Shown piece after piece: positions 20,358 to 32,587 of a DNA stretch of 64,000 nt (positions are counted from its first letter, which is position 1; each line of letters begins with the position of its first letter). A program made the translations under genes and the position numbers. Source of the DNA: Paenibacillus sonchi (lineage in GTDB: Bacteria > Bacillota > Bacilli > Paenibacillales > Paenibacillaceae). The notes under the pieces are model-generated. The model was not told the DNA's origin, searched no databases, and saw only the letters and a list, made by a program, of their open reading frames with translations. Where the stretch lies: assembly GCF_016772475.1 (NCBI RefSeq), contig NZ_CP068595.1, positions 1,984,001 through 2,048,000 of the forward strand, written 5' to 3'.

Positions 20358-20385
20358 GCAGTTCTGGTGCAATATCCTTTCATCA

Positions 20386-20412
20386 AAGGAGCCCCTGGGG
20401 CTCCTTTTTTTT
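20386..20412 (+). terminator. Terminator after recR
   Basis: AAAGGAGCCCC pairs perfectly with GGGGCTCCTTT around a single T (effective loop CCTGG), followed by TTTTT. Confidence 0.9.
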
Positions 20413-20545
20413 GCTGAATTTCATGTTTTTTAGGGCAGAGAACATTCTATGCAGAAAATTCCTGCTTATTTTGCCGCCATACTGGTTCTAAGTTTGTCCC
20501 TGTTTCGATATGAATGAGAATATACGAGGGTGAGGATTGAGTACT

Positions 20546-20830
20546 ATGCCCAGAACTTATTCATATAAGGAGGAGTCTGGAATGGGATGGTGGAGTATTA
20601 GGAGGCAGGCCGACGGGGAGCAAAAAAGAATAGACGACGATCATTGGAACGTGTTCCTGGAAGTCCAACAGGCACACTCCGAGTGGGAGAGGGCGTATCT
20701 GATGTTTGATGAGGCGAAGGGACAGGATCAGATCGACTACGCCATTTATATTCTGGAAGCCGCTGAGCGCAAATATCAGATCCATCTGAAGCATGCCAAA
20801 AGCCTGGGGCTTAACCGCGCTCAGCTCTAA
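20546..20830 (+). CDS. yaaL: DUF2508 family protein (YaaL-like)
   Basis: A 94-residue protein of the YaaL/DUF2508 family. It is mostly helical (VFLEVQQAHSEWERAYLMFDEA, YAIYILEAAERKYQ), of unknown role, and always found between recR and bofA in spore formers. ATG 20546 has GAGG at 20532-20535; TTG 20537 in the same frame is the alternative start and would add three residues. It is separated from bofA by 30 bases and likely co-transcribed with it. Confidence 0.85.
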   Translation: MPRTYSYKEESGMGWWSIRRQADGEQKRIDDDHWNVFLEVQQAHSEWERAYLMFDEAKGQDQIDYAIYILEAAERKYQIHLKHAKSLGLNRAQL

Positions 20831-20860
20831 GTAACGTTGGTGGAAAAAAGGAGGATTGTC

Positions 20861-21126
20861 ATGTTAAGAATGGCCGCACTGGCAGTGCTGGTTCTATCCG
20901 GACTTTTATTACTTCTAATTGTTTTCAAAAAAAATTGGGCTGGGCTTGGCTCAGCCTCTTTGGTACACATCTCCTTCTGGCTGCGCTGGGCATTTATGTA
21001 GTGAATTTTTCGGGCTTGCTAACGGATATATATATTCCCCTGAACCCTGCCACTATAGGTGCTGTAACGGTTCTTGGACTTCCGGGAGTGCTGATGCTTA
21101 TGGGTTTGAAATTAACTTTGTTTTAA
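20861..21126 (+). pseudogene. bofA: Pro-sigma-K processing inhibitor BofA, frame broken at an A8 run
   Basis: BofA is a small integral membrane protein that holds the SpoIVFB protease inactive until the sigma-K checkpoint late in sporulation. From ATG 20861 (GGAGG upstream) the frame reads a hydrophobic helix (LAVLVLSGLLLLLIVFKK) and then goes out of frame at the eight A bases at 20927-20934. The remainder continues in another frame as LGWAWLSLFGTHLLLAALG through IYIPLNPATIGAVTVLGLPGV, which is classic BofA. Adding one A gives a continuous 88-residue protein, the expected size. This is either a base-call error or a slippage-prone A8/A9 tract. Confidence 0.85.
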
Positions 21127-21129
21127 AGG

Positions 21130-21159
21130 TTGACGCGGGTTCTGAATCTGTGATACATT
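21130..21159 (+). promoter_or_regulatory. rRNA operon promoter, upstream
   Basis: TTGACG at 21130-21135, an 18-base spacer and TACATT at 21154-21159. This is a weaker match than the downstream promoter; tandem promoters are usual for rRNA operons. Confidence 0.5.
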
Positions 21160-21236
21160 AAGTCTCGGCCCTTTGGACAGGATATCCTATGATAGCTTGC
21201 CGATAAGCCAAGCGAAAAATTAAATTAAAAAAACGC

Positions 21237-21266
21237 TTGACTAAAAAGAAGGCGCTGTGATATATT
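21237..21266 (+). promoter_or_regulatory. rRNA operon promoter, downstream
   Basis: TTGACT at 21237-21242, an 18-base spacer and TATATT at 21261-21266, preceded by an A/T-rich stretch (AAATTAAATTAAAAAAAC) that would act as an UP element. Confidence 0.7.
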
Positions 21267-21315
21267 ATAAAGGTCGCTGCTGACAAGCAACGATGAAGTG
21301 AAAAAGACATTGATC

Positions 21316-21341
21316 TTTGAAAACTGAACAACGAGTGAGTG
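21316..21341 (+). other. 5' arm of the 16S processing stalk
   Basis: TTTGAAAACTGAACAACGAG and the following TGAGTG are complementary to 23051-23075 (CACTCACTCGTGTTCAGTTT and following), so the 16S precursor is bracketed by a long RNase III-type stem. Confidence 0.75.
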
Positions 21342-21424
21342 GGATTTCATGCAAGTGAGATCCAAAAATGAGAATGCAAATTCTCGTCAGATGTTTCAAA
21401 ATGAGCTATCGCTCTTTTCAATAC

Positions 21425-22978
<1,554 letters not shown>

Positions 22979-23097
22979 TGGAGAATCGTCACCTGCGATG
23001 GTGACATTCAAATCGGAAGCTCTGCTTCCATTAGAACCCTCGGGTTCGAACACTCACTCGTGTTCAGTTTTGAAAGAGCAAGTCTCTTTCGTATACG

Positions 23098-23214
23098 TTT
23101 GGTGGCGATAGCGGAGGGGTTCCACACGTACCCATCCCGAACACGACCGTTAAGCCCTCCAGCGCCGATGGTACTTGGACCGAAGGGTCCTGGGAGAGTA
23201 GGACGCCGCCAAGC
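23098..23214 (+). rRNA. rrf: 5S ribosomal RNA
   Basis: About 117 nt. The terminal helix pairs TTTGGTGGCG with CGCCGCCAAG, and the internal CCCATCCCGAACACGACCGTTAAG and GGGAGAGTAGGACG blocks are standard 5S. It sits between 16S and the tRNA-Ile/tRNA-Ala pair rather than after 23S, and no second 5S is seen downstream of 23S. Confidence 0.95.
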
Positions 23215-23261
23215 GGACAATCAATCCTTTGATTGATTTCCTTATGTTATATATGTTATAT

Positions 23262-23338
23262 GGGCTTTTAGCTCAGTTGGTTAGAGCGCACCTCTGATAA
23301 GGGTGAGGTCGGTGGTTCGAGTCCACCAAGGCCCACCA
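23262..23338 (+). tRNA. tRNA-Ile (GAT)
   Basis: 77 nt with encoded CCA. Acceptor GGGCTTT pairs with AAGGCCC (one G-U), anticodon loop CTGATAA, T-loop GGTTCGAGTCC. Spacer tRNA between 5S and 23S. Confidence 0.97.
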
Positions 23339-23357
23339 TATAACATTAAATTCTTTT

Positions 23358-23433
23358 GGGGCCATAGCTCAGCTGGGAGAGCGCCTGCCTTGCAAGCAGG
23401 AGGTCAGCGGTTCGATCCCGCTTGGCTCCACCA
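23358..23433 (+). tRNA. tRNA-Ala (TGC)
   Basis: 76 nt with encoded CCA. Acceptor GGGGCCA pairs with TGGCTCC, anticodon loop TTGCAAG, T-arm GCGGTTCGATCCCGC. Second spacer tRNA. Confidence 0.97.
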
Positions 23434-23464
23434 AACTTGTTTCAAAAAAGTATATGCAAGAACT

Positions 23465-23506
23465 TGATCCTTGAAAACTGGATACCGAAACGAAAATGCG
23501 TTTTAG
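23465..23506 (+). other. 5' arm of the 23S processing stalk
   Basis: The segment containing TTGAAAACTGGATACCGAAA and CGAAAATGCGTTTTAG is complementary, with a few mismatches, to 26564-26604 beyond the 23S 3' end. The two form the long precursor stem cut by RNase III or Mini-III. Confidence 0.75.
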
Positions 23507-23632
23507 AACATCTTTTAGCTGAAACTTGTGTGAACAAGTTGAAATAGTTATTAGTGGCCGATATTTTCCTAACGGAAGTAAAGAGCTTTGAATTCATTCA
23601 ATGTTCGATATTTCTCCTACGGAGAAAATCGT

Positions 23633-26558
<2,926 letters not shown>

Positions 26559-26563
26559 ATAAA

Positions 26564-26604
26564 CTAAAATGCAATTTTCGTTTCGGATTCAGTTTTCAGG
26601 AATC
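26564..26604 (+). other. 3' arm of the 23S processing stalk
   Basis: Inverted complement of 23465-23506: CTAAAATGCAATTTTCG, then TTTCGGATTCAGTTTTCAGG. Confidence 0.75.
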
Positions 26605-26639
26605 AAATTCCTGTATGGATTTACATGGCTATATCAATT

Positions 26640-26731
26640 GGAGAGATACCCAAGTGGCTATAAGGGGACCCTCTGCTAAGGGGTTAGACTGCGTAAGCGG
26701 TGCGAGGGTTCGAATCCCTCTCTCTCCGCCA
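26640..26731 (+). tRNA. tRNA-Ser (GCT)
   Basis: 92 nt class II tRNA with a long variable arm (GCGTAAGCGGTGC region). Anticodon loop CTGCTAA, acceptor GGAGAGA with TCTCTCC, CCA encoded. First of eight tRNAs after 23S. Confidence 0.96.
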
Positions 26732-26758
26732 TCTTAAATCCATTAATTATGTTATTGT

Positions 26759-26835
26759 GGCGGCGTAGCTCAGCTGGCTAGAGCGTACGGTTCATACCCG
26801 TGAGGTCGGGGGTTCGATCCCCTCTGCCGCTACCA
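26759..26835 (+). tRNA. tRNA-Met (CAT), elongator
   Basis: 77 nt, CCA encoded, anticodon loop TTCATAC. The acceptor begins GGCGGCG and is fully paired apart from G-U pairs, and the anticodon stem lacks the three G-C pairs of initiators. It closely resembles the Bacillus elongator. Confidence 0.94.
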
Positions 26836-26844
26836 TACATACCT

Positions 26845-26920
26845 GGAGGCTTAGCTCAGCTGGGAGAGCATCTGCCTTACAAGCAGAGGGTCGGGGGTTC
26901 GAACCCCTCAGCCTCCACCA
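26845..26920 (+). tRNA. tRNA-Val (TAC)
   Basis: 76 nt, acceptor GGAGGCT with AGCCTCC, anticodon loop CTTACAA, CCA encoded. Confidence 0.96.
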
Positions 26921-26951
26921 TCTTTATGTTTTAAGCTTACCTTTACACCGT

Positions 26952-27027
<76 letters not shown>

Positions 27028-27042
27028 TTTTATTACAAATGC

Positions 27043-27120
27043 GGAACCGTGGTGTAGTTGGCCTAACATGCCTGCCTGTCACGCAGGAGATCGCGGGTTC
27101 GAATCCCGTCGGTTCCGCCA
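27043..27120 (+). tRNA. tRNA-Asp (GTC)
   Basis: 78 nt, acceptor GGAACCG with CGGTTCC, anticodon loop CTGTCAC, CCA encoded. Confidence 0.96.
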
Positions 27121-27177
27121 TTTTTATTTGCTTCAGGGATGAGAATCCATAATGGGGTTGGTTAGATTTTCTTTTAT

Positions 27178-27253
27178 GGCTCGGTAGCTCAGTCGGTAGA
27201 GCAAAGGACTGAAAATCCTTGTGTCGGGGGTTCGATTCCCTCCCGCGCCACCA
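27178..27253 (+). tRNA. tRNA-Phe (GAA), with an acceptor-stem mismatch
   Basis: 76 nt, anticodon loop CTGAAAA, CCA encoded. Acceptor 5' strand GGCTCGG faces CCGCGCC, so position 4 is T opposite C69. The usual partner would be A (CCGAGCC). All other arms are regular. Confidence 0.92.
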
Positions 27254-27259
27254 TATTAC

Positions 27260-27345
27260 GGAGGCTTAGCGAAGTGGCCAAACGCATCAGACTGTAAATC
27301 TGCTCACGTACGTGTTCGGTGGTTCGAATCCATCAGCCTCCACCA
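27260..27345 (+). tRNA. tRNA-Tyr (GTA)
   Basis: 86 nt class II tRNA, acceptor GGAGGCT with AGCCTCC, anticodon loop CTGTAAA, long variable arm (TCACGTACGTG), CCA encoded. Confidence 0.96.
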
Positions 27346-27352
27346 TTTTTAT

Positions 27353-27425
27353 GAGCCATTAGCTCAGTTGGTAGAGCACCTGACTTTTAATCAGGGTGTC
27401 GAAGGTTCGAGTCCTTCATGGCTCA
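27353..27425 (+). tRNA. tRNA-Lys (TTT), no encoded CCA
   Basis: 73 nt, acceptor GAGCCAT with ATGGCTC, anticodon loop CTTTTAA. After the discriminator A the sequence reads TTCCAA, so CCA is not in register and must be added by tRNA nucleotidyltransferase. The other nine tRNAs in the window encode CCA. Confidence 0.95.
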
Positions 27426-27436
27426 TTCCAATCGAA

Positions 27437-27470
27437 AGTCATCACCATTCGGTGATGGCTTTTTTGTTTT
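27437..27470 (+). terminator. Terminator of the rRNA-tRNA operon
   Basis: GTCATCACC pairs with GGTGATGGC around ATTC, followed by TTTTTTGTTTT, 12 bases after tRNA-Lys. Confidence 0.9.
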
Positions 27471-27939
27471 ATAGAAATTATTCAATGTCAAACAATGCGG
27501 AGATCCTGGAAGCCTCAGAGGATATAAGCGATGCAGGAGGATGGGGCTCCATCCGCGGACTGAAGCGGACTGAGGAGACCCTATTTTGCCAAAAATCTTA
27601 CTTTTTCAGCAGTTACGGACTCAGTCGTTATATCGTTCGATGGAGCCTGGAATAGGAGTTCTAAGCAAGCCCAAAAGATGCTAAGCCTGCCTATAGTACA
27701 ACGATCCGTCTTCAGTGCCCCTGTGATTTTGGAGCGGTGGGAATCCCTGCAGCTGTAAGTCCCGTAATGTTATTCACCTGCCAGAGTAATTTGTTCTTTA
27801 TGAACCATTAGAAGCCATGTTCATGCCGGTTGAAGTTTGCCAGTCAGGCTGCGCTAACCCTGATAGTGTCTAAGGCGCATCTTGTTGAAAAATGTGATAA
27901 AATAAGCGAAAAGAGCAAAAGTGGTGGAGTATGGTGACG
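27471..27939. other. Gene-free gap after the rRNA operon with a dispersed element
   Basis: No gene is seen. The part 27590-27660 (CAAAAATCTTACTTTTTCAG then GTTATATCGTTCG) is related to 6215-6275. The part 27500-27590 contains a hairpin-forming stretch (GGATGGGGCTCCATCCGCGG). Frames crossing from the tRNAs are spurious. The region near 27900 leads to the next gene's ribosome site. Confidence 0.5.
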
Positions 27940-29034
27940 ATGGATAGTGAGGTTTTGCGTCAAAAATTGGAGCAGCTCACCGGAAAGAGAACCGGAATCA
28001 AACAGCTTGGGAGGCAGCATTCGGCTTCCCTTTTTGGTATGGGTGCGGAAGATCAGGACCAGCCTGTGGTGCATGAGGGACGTTTATGGGTGCCTTTGTA
28101 TGAGAACGATGAACGGGTAACAGCAATTTGGCTGGAGCTGGATGGGCTGACTCCAATGGAGGTGCAGCTGGTTAACTATGCGGCAAGAAATTTCGCAATC
28201 GCCCTTAAGGCAACGGGCCTGAAGGAAGAAGGGGAAATTGAGGCCCGCCAGCTCAGCGGGTGGTTGAATGCCCAATTGGAGCAGGAAAAGAATGAGGCGG
28301 AAATCCCTGACGAGATGACTTTGAAGGGACGGCTGGTGGGAGAGATGATCCCTTTCCTGCTGGTCAGCGAAAATGTTCATAACCCGCAGGTCACCTACCG
28401 TTCTCTGATGAAGCTGCTGCGCAGTTATTTCGAGAATGAAATTCTGCTTATCCCCCTGCAGGAGAAGGAATGGTTAATTTTAGCCCGTAAGGAACTGCTC
28501 ACCGGCGGGGATGATAAGGAAGACGAGGAAGAGAGTGCTGATGACCTGCTGGCGCAGACCTGTATGGGACTGCATGAGCTGATTGCCAGCGAGTGGGTTG
28601 GGGTTTTCCATCTGGCGGTAGCACCTGCCATTATTCCTGTGAAAGGGTTAACCGGAGCGGTAGCCCTGCTGCGCGAAACGATTATACTGGGCCGGATTTT
28701 TCAGGTTGGGGACTACATTCATCTGCCATGGGAGCTTCATATGGAGCGGCTGGTTAACAGTATTCCCGATGAGCGCCGCAGGCAACTGCTTGGTCAGATC
28801 GGGGACTATTCCCCTGTGCTCGCGGACAAGGAAATGCTGCTTACTTTGGAGACTTTTTTTGAGATGGACTGCAATGTCAGTGAAACAGCCAAAAAGCTCT
28901 ATATCCACCGGAATACGCTGCTGTACAGGCTGGACAAGATCAAACAGGAGACCGGAGCGGATGTCCGGAGCTTTGGAGATGCGGCTATTGTGAAGTTAGC
29001 CATGTTATTGTATAAAGTGACGAAAAGAAAATAG
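27940..29034 (+). CDS. PucR/CdaR-type transcriptional regulator
   Basis: A 364-residue protein whose last 60 residues form a PucR C-terminal helix-turn-helix: LLTLETFFEMDCNVSETAKKLY, then IHRNTLLYRLDKIKQETG. The N-terminal 300 residues have no clear domain but include an acidic loop (GGDDKEDEEESADD, about residues 190-203). Related proteins sense sugar acids or other small molecules. Three in-frame starts exist (27931, 27934, 27940); GTGGAG at 27924-27929 favours ATG 27940. The next gene, encoding the shared sugar-ABC ATPase MsmX, starts 110 bases downstream, which hints at a role in carbon uptake. Confidence 0.8.
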   Translation: MDSEVLRQKLEQLTGKRTGIKQLGRQHSASLFGMGAEDQDQPVVHEGRLWVPLYENDERVTAIWLELDGLTPMEVQLVNYAARNFAIALKATGLKEEGEIEARQLSGWLNAQLEQEKNEAEIPDEMTLKGRLVGEMIPFLLVSENVHNPQVTYRSLMKLLRSYFENEILLIPLQEKEWLILARKELLTGGDDKEDEEESADDLLAQTCMGLHELIASEWVGVFHLAVAPAIIPVKGLTGAVALLRETIILGRIFQVGDYIHLPWELHMERLVNSIPDERRRQLLGQIGDYSPVLADKEMLLTLETFFEMDCNVSETAKKLYIHRNTLLYRLDKIKQETGADVRSFGDAAIVKLAMLLYKVTKRK

Positions 29035-29143
29035 GTTTTTTGTGAACGTTACAAATAGCCAGCGCGGCATGTCTGAAGTAAGATAAATATACAAGAAAGC
29101 GATTTATTTTTTAATCCAATAATTGACTCGAGGGGGAAATACA

Positions 29144-30265
29144 ATGGCAGGCGTTCGTTTAGAGCATATTTTCAAAAAATACCCGGGTTCCGATAAAGCG
29201 ACAGTAATCGATATCAATCTTGATATTAAAGATAAGGAATTTCTGGTATTGGTCGGACCATCCGGTTGCGGTAAATCCACAACCCTGCGTATGATTGCCG
29301 GTCTGGAAGAAATCTCCGAAGGTAAGATGTACATTGGCGACCGTGTAGTCAATGACGTAGCTCCTAAAGACCGCGATATCGCGATGGTATTCCAATCCTA
29401 CGCCTTGTATCCGCACATGAGTGTATATCAGAACATGGCATTCGGTTTGAAACTGCGTAAAGTGAAAAAAGAAGAAATCGACAAAAAAGTCCGCGAAGCT
29501 GCGAAAATCCTCGATATCGAACATTTGCTTGACCGCAAACCAAAAGCATTGTCCGGTGGTCAACGCCAACGTGTTGCCCTGGGCCGCGCGATCGTACGTG
29601 ATCCGCAAGTCTTCCTGATGGATGAACCTCTCTCCAACTTGGATGCTAAACTTCGTGGTCAGATGCGTGCTGAAATCACTAAGCTGGTTAAACGTCTTGA
29701 AACCACTTGTATCTATGTAACACATGACCAGACAGAAGCTATGACAATGGGTGACCGTATCGTAGTTATGTATGATGGTATCATTCAACAAGCTGCTTCT
29801 CCTGAAGAATTGTACAATGAGCCTACAAACCTGTTCGTAGCCGGATTTATCGGTTCCCCTACAATGAACTTTATCAATGGTACACTGTCCGACGTTGGCG
29901 GCGCCGTACGCTTCCGCGCAGAGAACCTTGATGTTGAAGTACCAGGCGGCAAAGCCACGCTGCTGCGTAACAAAGGCTACATCGGCAAAGAAGTAATCAT
30001 GGGTGTTCGTCCGGAAGATATTCACGAAGAACCAGTATTCCTGGAAGCTTCTCCGAACACGATCTTCACTTCGATGGTAGATGTTACTGAAAACCTGGGT
30101 CATGAAATGCTCTTGTACTTGAGCGGCGTTGGTGCCGGCACTGTAATCGCCCGTGTAGATGGACGTTCCACTACCCGTGAAGGCAGCAAGCCAAAATTGG
30201 CGATCGACATGAACAAAATCCACATCTTCGACAAGGAATCCGAACTTAACGTTCTGCTCGGATAA
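29144..30265 (+). CDS. msmX: Sugar ABC transporter ATP-binding protein (MsmX/UgpC type)
   Basis: A 373-residue ATPase of carbohydrate importers (CUT1 family). Walker A GPSGCGKST near residue 37, Q-loop, signature LSGGQRQRVALGRA near 135, Walker B VFLMDEPLSNLDAKLR, and the switch His in YVTHDQTEAM. The C-terminal 130 residues are the TOBE/OB regulatory domain. No permease or binding-protein genes adjoin it, which fits a housekeeping ATPase shared by many sugar transporters as MsmX is in Bacillus. The frame opens at 29123, but GAGGGGGAA marks ATG 29144. Codons differ from neighbours by favouring forms typical of highly expressed genes. Confidence 0.93.
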   Translation: MAGVRLEHIFKKYPGSDKATVIDINLDIKDKEFLVLVGPSGCGKSTTLRMIAGLEEISEGKMYIGDRVVNDVAPKDRDIAMVFQSYALYPHMSVYQNMAFGLKLRKVKKEEIDKKVREAAKILDIEHLLDRKPKALSGGQRQRVALGRAIVRDPQVFLMDEPLSNLDAKLRGQMRAEITKLVKRLETTCIYVTHDQTEAMTMGDRIVVMYDGIIQQAASPEELYNEPTNLFVAGFIGSPTMNFINGTLSDVGGAVRFRAENLDVEVPGGKATLLRNKGYIGKEVIMGVRPEDIHEEPVFLEASPNTIFTSMVDVTENLGHEMLLYLSGVGAGTVIARVDGRSTTREGSKPKLAIDMNKIHIFDKESELNVLLG

Positions 30266-30284
30266 GATAGCGTAACCGTTTGAA

Positions 30285-30314
30285 GAAAGCCGCCTGAGAA
30301 GGCGGCTTTTTTAA
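30285..30314 (+). terminator. Terminator after msmX
   Basis: GCCGCCT and AGGCGGC form a 7-bp stem around GAGA, followed by TTTTTT and preceded by an A-rich stretch. Confidence 0.88.
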
Positions 30315-30379
30315 TAAACAGAAGCAGTTATATTTTGGGGGCTTTCTATACAGCGCATGATTTTGGACGGAAAGCCATG

Positions 30380-30409
30380 GCCCCACAATGTGGGGCTGTT
30401 TATTTTTTG
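30380..30409 (+). terminator. Second terminator-like hairpin downstream of msmX
   Basis: GCCCCA and TGGGGC enclose CAATG, followed by TGTTTATTTTTT. The remaining part of the 330-base msmX-hprK gap shows no other feature apart from the hprK ribosome site. The hairpin could back up the msmX terminator or end a small RNA. Confidence 0.5.
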
Positions 30410-30597
30410 CATACCACGGTTCTTGAGAGCCCTGCTTTTTTGCTGAGTCCGACAGAAGGAACAAGGCTATTATGATTGCATTCATAGGCGTTATCCATTA
30501 AGATAGCAGGAGAATTACCTGCGGCTGGGATAGGAACTGTTATTAACCAAATGCGGGCGAGCGGTTACCGCCGCTGGTGACGAAAGGACGGACACAC

Positions 30598-31536
30598 ATG
30601 GCTAAGAAGGTAAAAGTATCTGAATTGGTGCAGAATTTTCAGTTAGAGGTTGTTTCCGGACATGAGGGCTTGAAGAGACCGATTACAGTGGATGATTTGA
30701 ATCGTCCCGGTCTGGAAATGGCTGGTTATTTTGAATATTACCCTGAAGAACGTGTTCAACTGCTGGGCAAGACCGAGCTGGCTTTTTTCTCCATGCTGCC
30801 GGACGAAGAACGTAAAAGCCGGATTCGCGGGATCTGTAATGATAATACGCCTTGTATCGTGATTACAAGAGCACTTGATGTACCGCAGGAGCTTATTGAT
30901 ATAAGCAACGAAAAAGGATTGCCGGTGCTGCGCAGCTCTATGGCAACTACGATATTTTCCAGCAGACTAACCAGCTTTTTGGAAGGCCGGCTGGCGCCTA
31001 CAGCCACGATTCATGGCGTTCTCTGTGATGTATACGGTGTGGGTATGCTGATTACTGGCAGCAGCGGCATCGGTAAAAGTGAGACAGCGCTTGAGCTTGT
31101 AAAACGGGGGCACCGCCTGATTGCCGATGACGCGGTAGAAATCCGCCAAACCTCGGATAACCAGCTGCATGGGACGGCTCCGGAGCTTATCCGCCACCTG
31201 CTGGAAATTCGCGGTGTCGGTATAATCAATGTAATGACATTGTTTGGCGCAGGAGCGATCCGGAATCATAAACGCATTACGCTGGTAGTCAGACTGGAAG
31301 CCTGGCAGCAGGACAAGCAATATGACCGGCTCGGACTGGATGAGGAAACGACACGGATTATTGATACAGATGTGCCGCTTGTTACGATTCCCGTACGCCC
31401 AGGACGTAACCTTGCAGTTATTATCGAAGTGGCGGCAATGAACTATCGTTTGAAGCAGATGGGCTTCAATGCGGCGTTGCAGTTCACCAACAAGCTTACT
31501 GCCACCATATCTGAAGACATGGATGATTTGGACTAG
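30598..31536 (+). CDS. hprK: HPr kinase/phosphorylase
   Basis: A 312-residue bifunctional enzyme that phosphorylates and dephosphorylates Ser46 of HPr, the signal for CcpA-dependent carbon catabolite control. The N-terminal domain is about residues 1-125. The kinase domain has the P-loop [19 protein letters not shown] near 155, followed by LIADDAVEI, and the HprK signature [19 protein letters not shown] near 200. The frame starts upstream at 30577, but GAAAGGA at 30582-30588 indicates ATG 30598. First gene of the conserved cluster hprK-lgt-ppaX-yvoF, with 12 bases to lgt. Confidence 0.97.
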   Translation: MAKKVKVSELVQNFQLEVVSGHEGLKRPITVDDLNRPGLEMAGYFEYYPEERVQLLGKTELAFFSMLPDEERKSRIRGICNDNTPCIVITRALDVPQELIDISNEKGLPVLRSSMATTIFSSRLTSFLEGRLAPTATIHGVLCDVYGVGMLITGSSGIGKSETALELVKRGHRLIADDAVEIRQTSDNQLHGTAPELIRHLLEIRGVGIINVMTLFGAGAIRNHKRITLVVRLEAWQQDKQYDRLGLDEETTRIIDTDVPLVTIPVRPGRNLAVIIEVAAMNYRLKQMGFNAALQFTNKLTATISEDMDDLD

Positions 31537-31548
31537 GAGTGTGAGAGC

Positions 31549-32580
31549 ATGTTTTTTTCGTTAGCGATTGATCCGATTGTCTTCTCCATCGGTTCACTGC
31601 CGGTTCACTGGTATGGTTTGATACTGGGTGTCGGCGCATTGGCCGGGTTATTTTTGGCGATCCAGGAAGGCAAGCGTTTCAACATTCCGCAGGAATTTTT
31701 CATGGATATGCTGCTGCTCGGTGTGCCGTCTGCGATCATTGGTGCACGGATTTATTTTGTGGCGTTCAAATGGGAGGATTACAAGGACAACCTTATTGAT
31801 GTCTTCAAGATCTGGAACGGCGGGATCGCAATCTATGGCGCTCTGATCGGAGCTATAATTTGCGGTATTATTTATTTCCGTTACAAAGGGTATGCGTTCT
31901 GGCGCATTGCAGATATTTGCGCACCCGGACTGCTTGCGGGCCAGATGATCGGACGCTGGGGGAATTTCGTGAACCAGGAAGCCTATGGTGGCGTTGTGGA
32001 GGAATCCTTCCTGCGCGACAAGCTGCATCTTCCTGACTTTATAGTGAACCAGATGTACATAGGAGACGCCTTCCATCATCCGACTTTCCTGTATGAATCA
32101 CTCTGGAGCCTGCTGGGCATTTTACTGCTGATGGTGCTGCGCCGGCAAAAGTTTGTGCGTGCAGGCGAGATTTTCCTGTCTTATTTCATTTGGTATTCCA
32201 TCGGACGCTTCTTTATCGAAGCACTGCGTACAGACAGCCTGGCTTTCATGGGGAACAGCGGACTGGCCTCCTTCCTGAACGGATTATGGTCGCCAATGAA
32301 GTGGCTTGGTTTCGAACAGGGATATCTTGATCCGGCTTATGGAAATATCCGCAGCTCGCAGCTTTTAGCGCTGCTGACTATCTTAGCGGCTATAATACTA
32401 ATCATTGTCCGGCGGGTAACAGGCCAGCCTAAGGACCATTACTCCGATCCTATTGTCAGCACCAAGGCTGCCGCAGCGGATGCTGTAGTTCCAGAAAGTG
32501 CCGCTCATACGCCGCAGAGTGCTCCACAGGTTAGACAACCGGAGCCGGAGAAAACGCCGGATGAATTACCGAAGGAGTAG
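31549..32580 (+). CDS. lgt: Prolipoprotein diacylglyceryl transferase
   Basis: A 343-residue membrane enzyme that attaches diacylglycerol to the lipobox Cys of prelipoproteins. Seven hydrophobic segments are visible. The Lgt signature GRWGNFVNQEAYGG is near residue 134, and HWYGLILGVGALAG is in the first membrane segment. Compared with Bacillus Lgt (about 270 residues) there is a C-terminal extension of roughly 60 residues rich in Ala, Pro and Glu, likely cytoplasmic and disordered. It sits 12 bases after hprK and 7 before ppaX, so the genes are co-transcribed. Confidence 0.96.
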   Translation: MFFSLAIDPIVFSIGSLPVHWYGLILGVGALAGLFLAIQEGKRFNIPQEFFMDMLLLGVPSAIIGARIYFVAFKWEDYKDNLIDVFKIWNGGIAIYGALIGAIICGIIYFRYKGYAFWRIADICAPGLLAGQMIGRWGNFVNQEAYGGVVEESFLRDKLHLPDFIVNQMYIGDAFHHPTFLYESLWSLLGILLLMVLRRQKFVRAGEIFLSYFIWYSIGRFFIEALRTDSLAFMGNSGLASFLNGLWSPMKWLGFEQGYLDPAYGNIRSSQLLALLTILAAIILIIVRRVTGQPKDHYSDPIVSTKAAAADAVVPESAAHTPQSAPQVRQPEPEKTPDELPKE

Positions 32581-32587
32581 CTGATTA

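Noticed and set aside
27221..27655. A 144-residue frame running from tRNA-Phe through tRNA-Lys into the gap
   Set aside because: It crosses three tRNA genes and a terminator.
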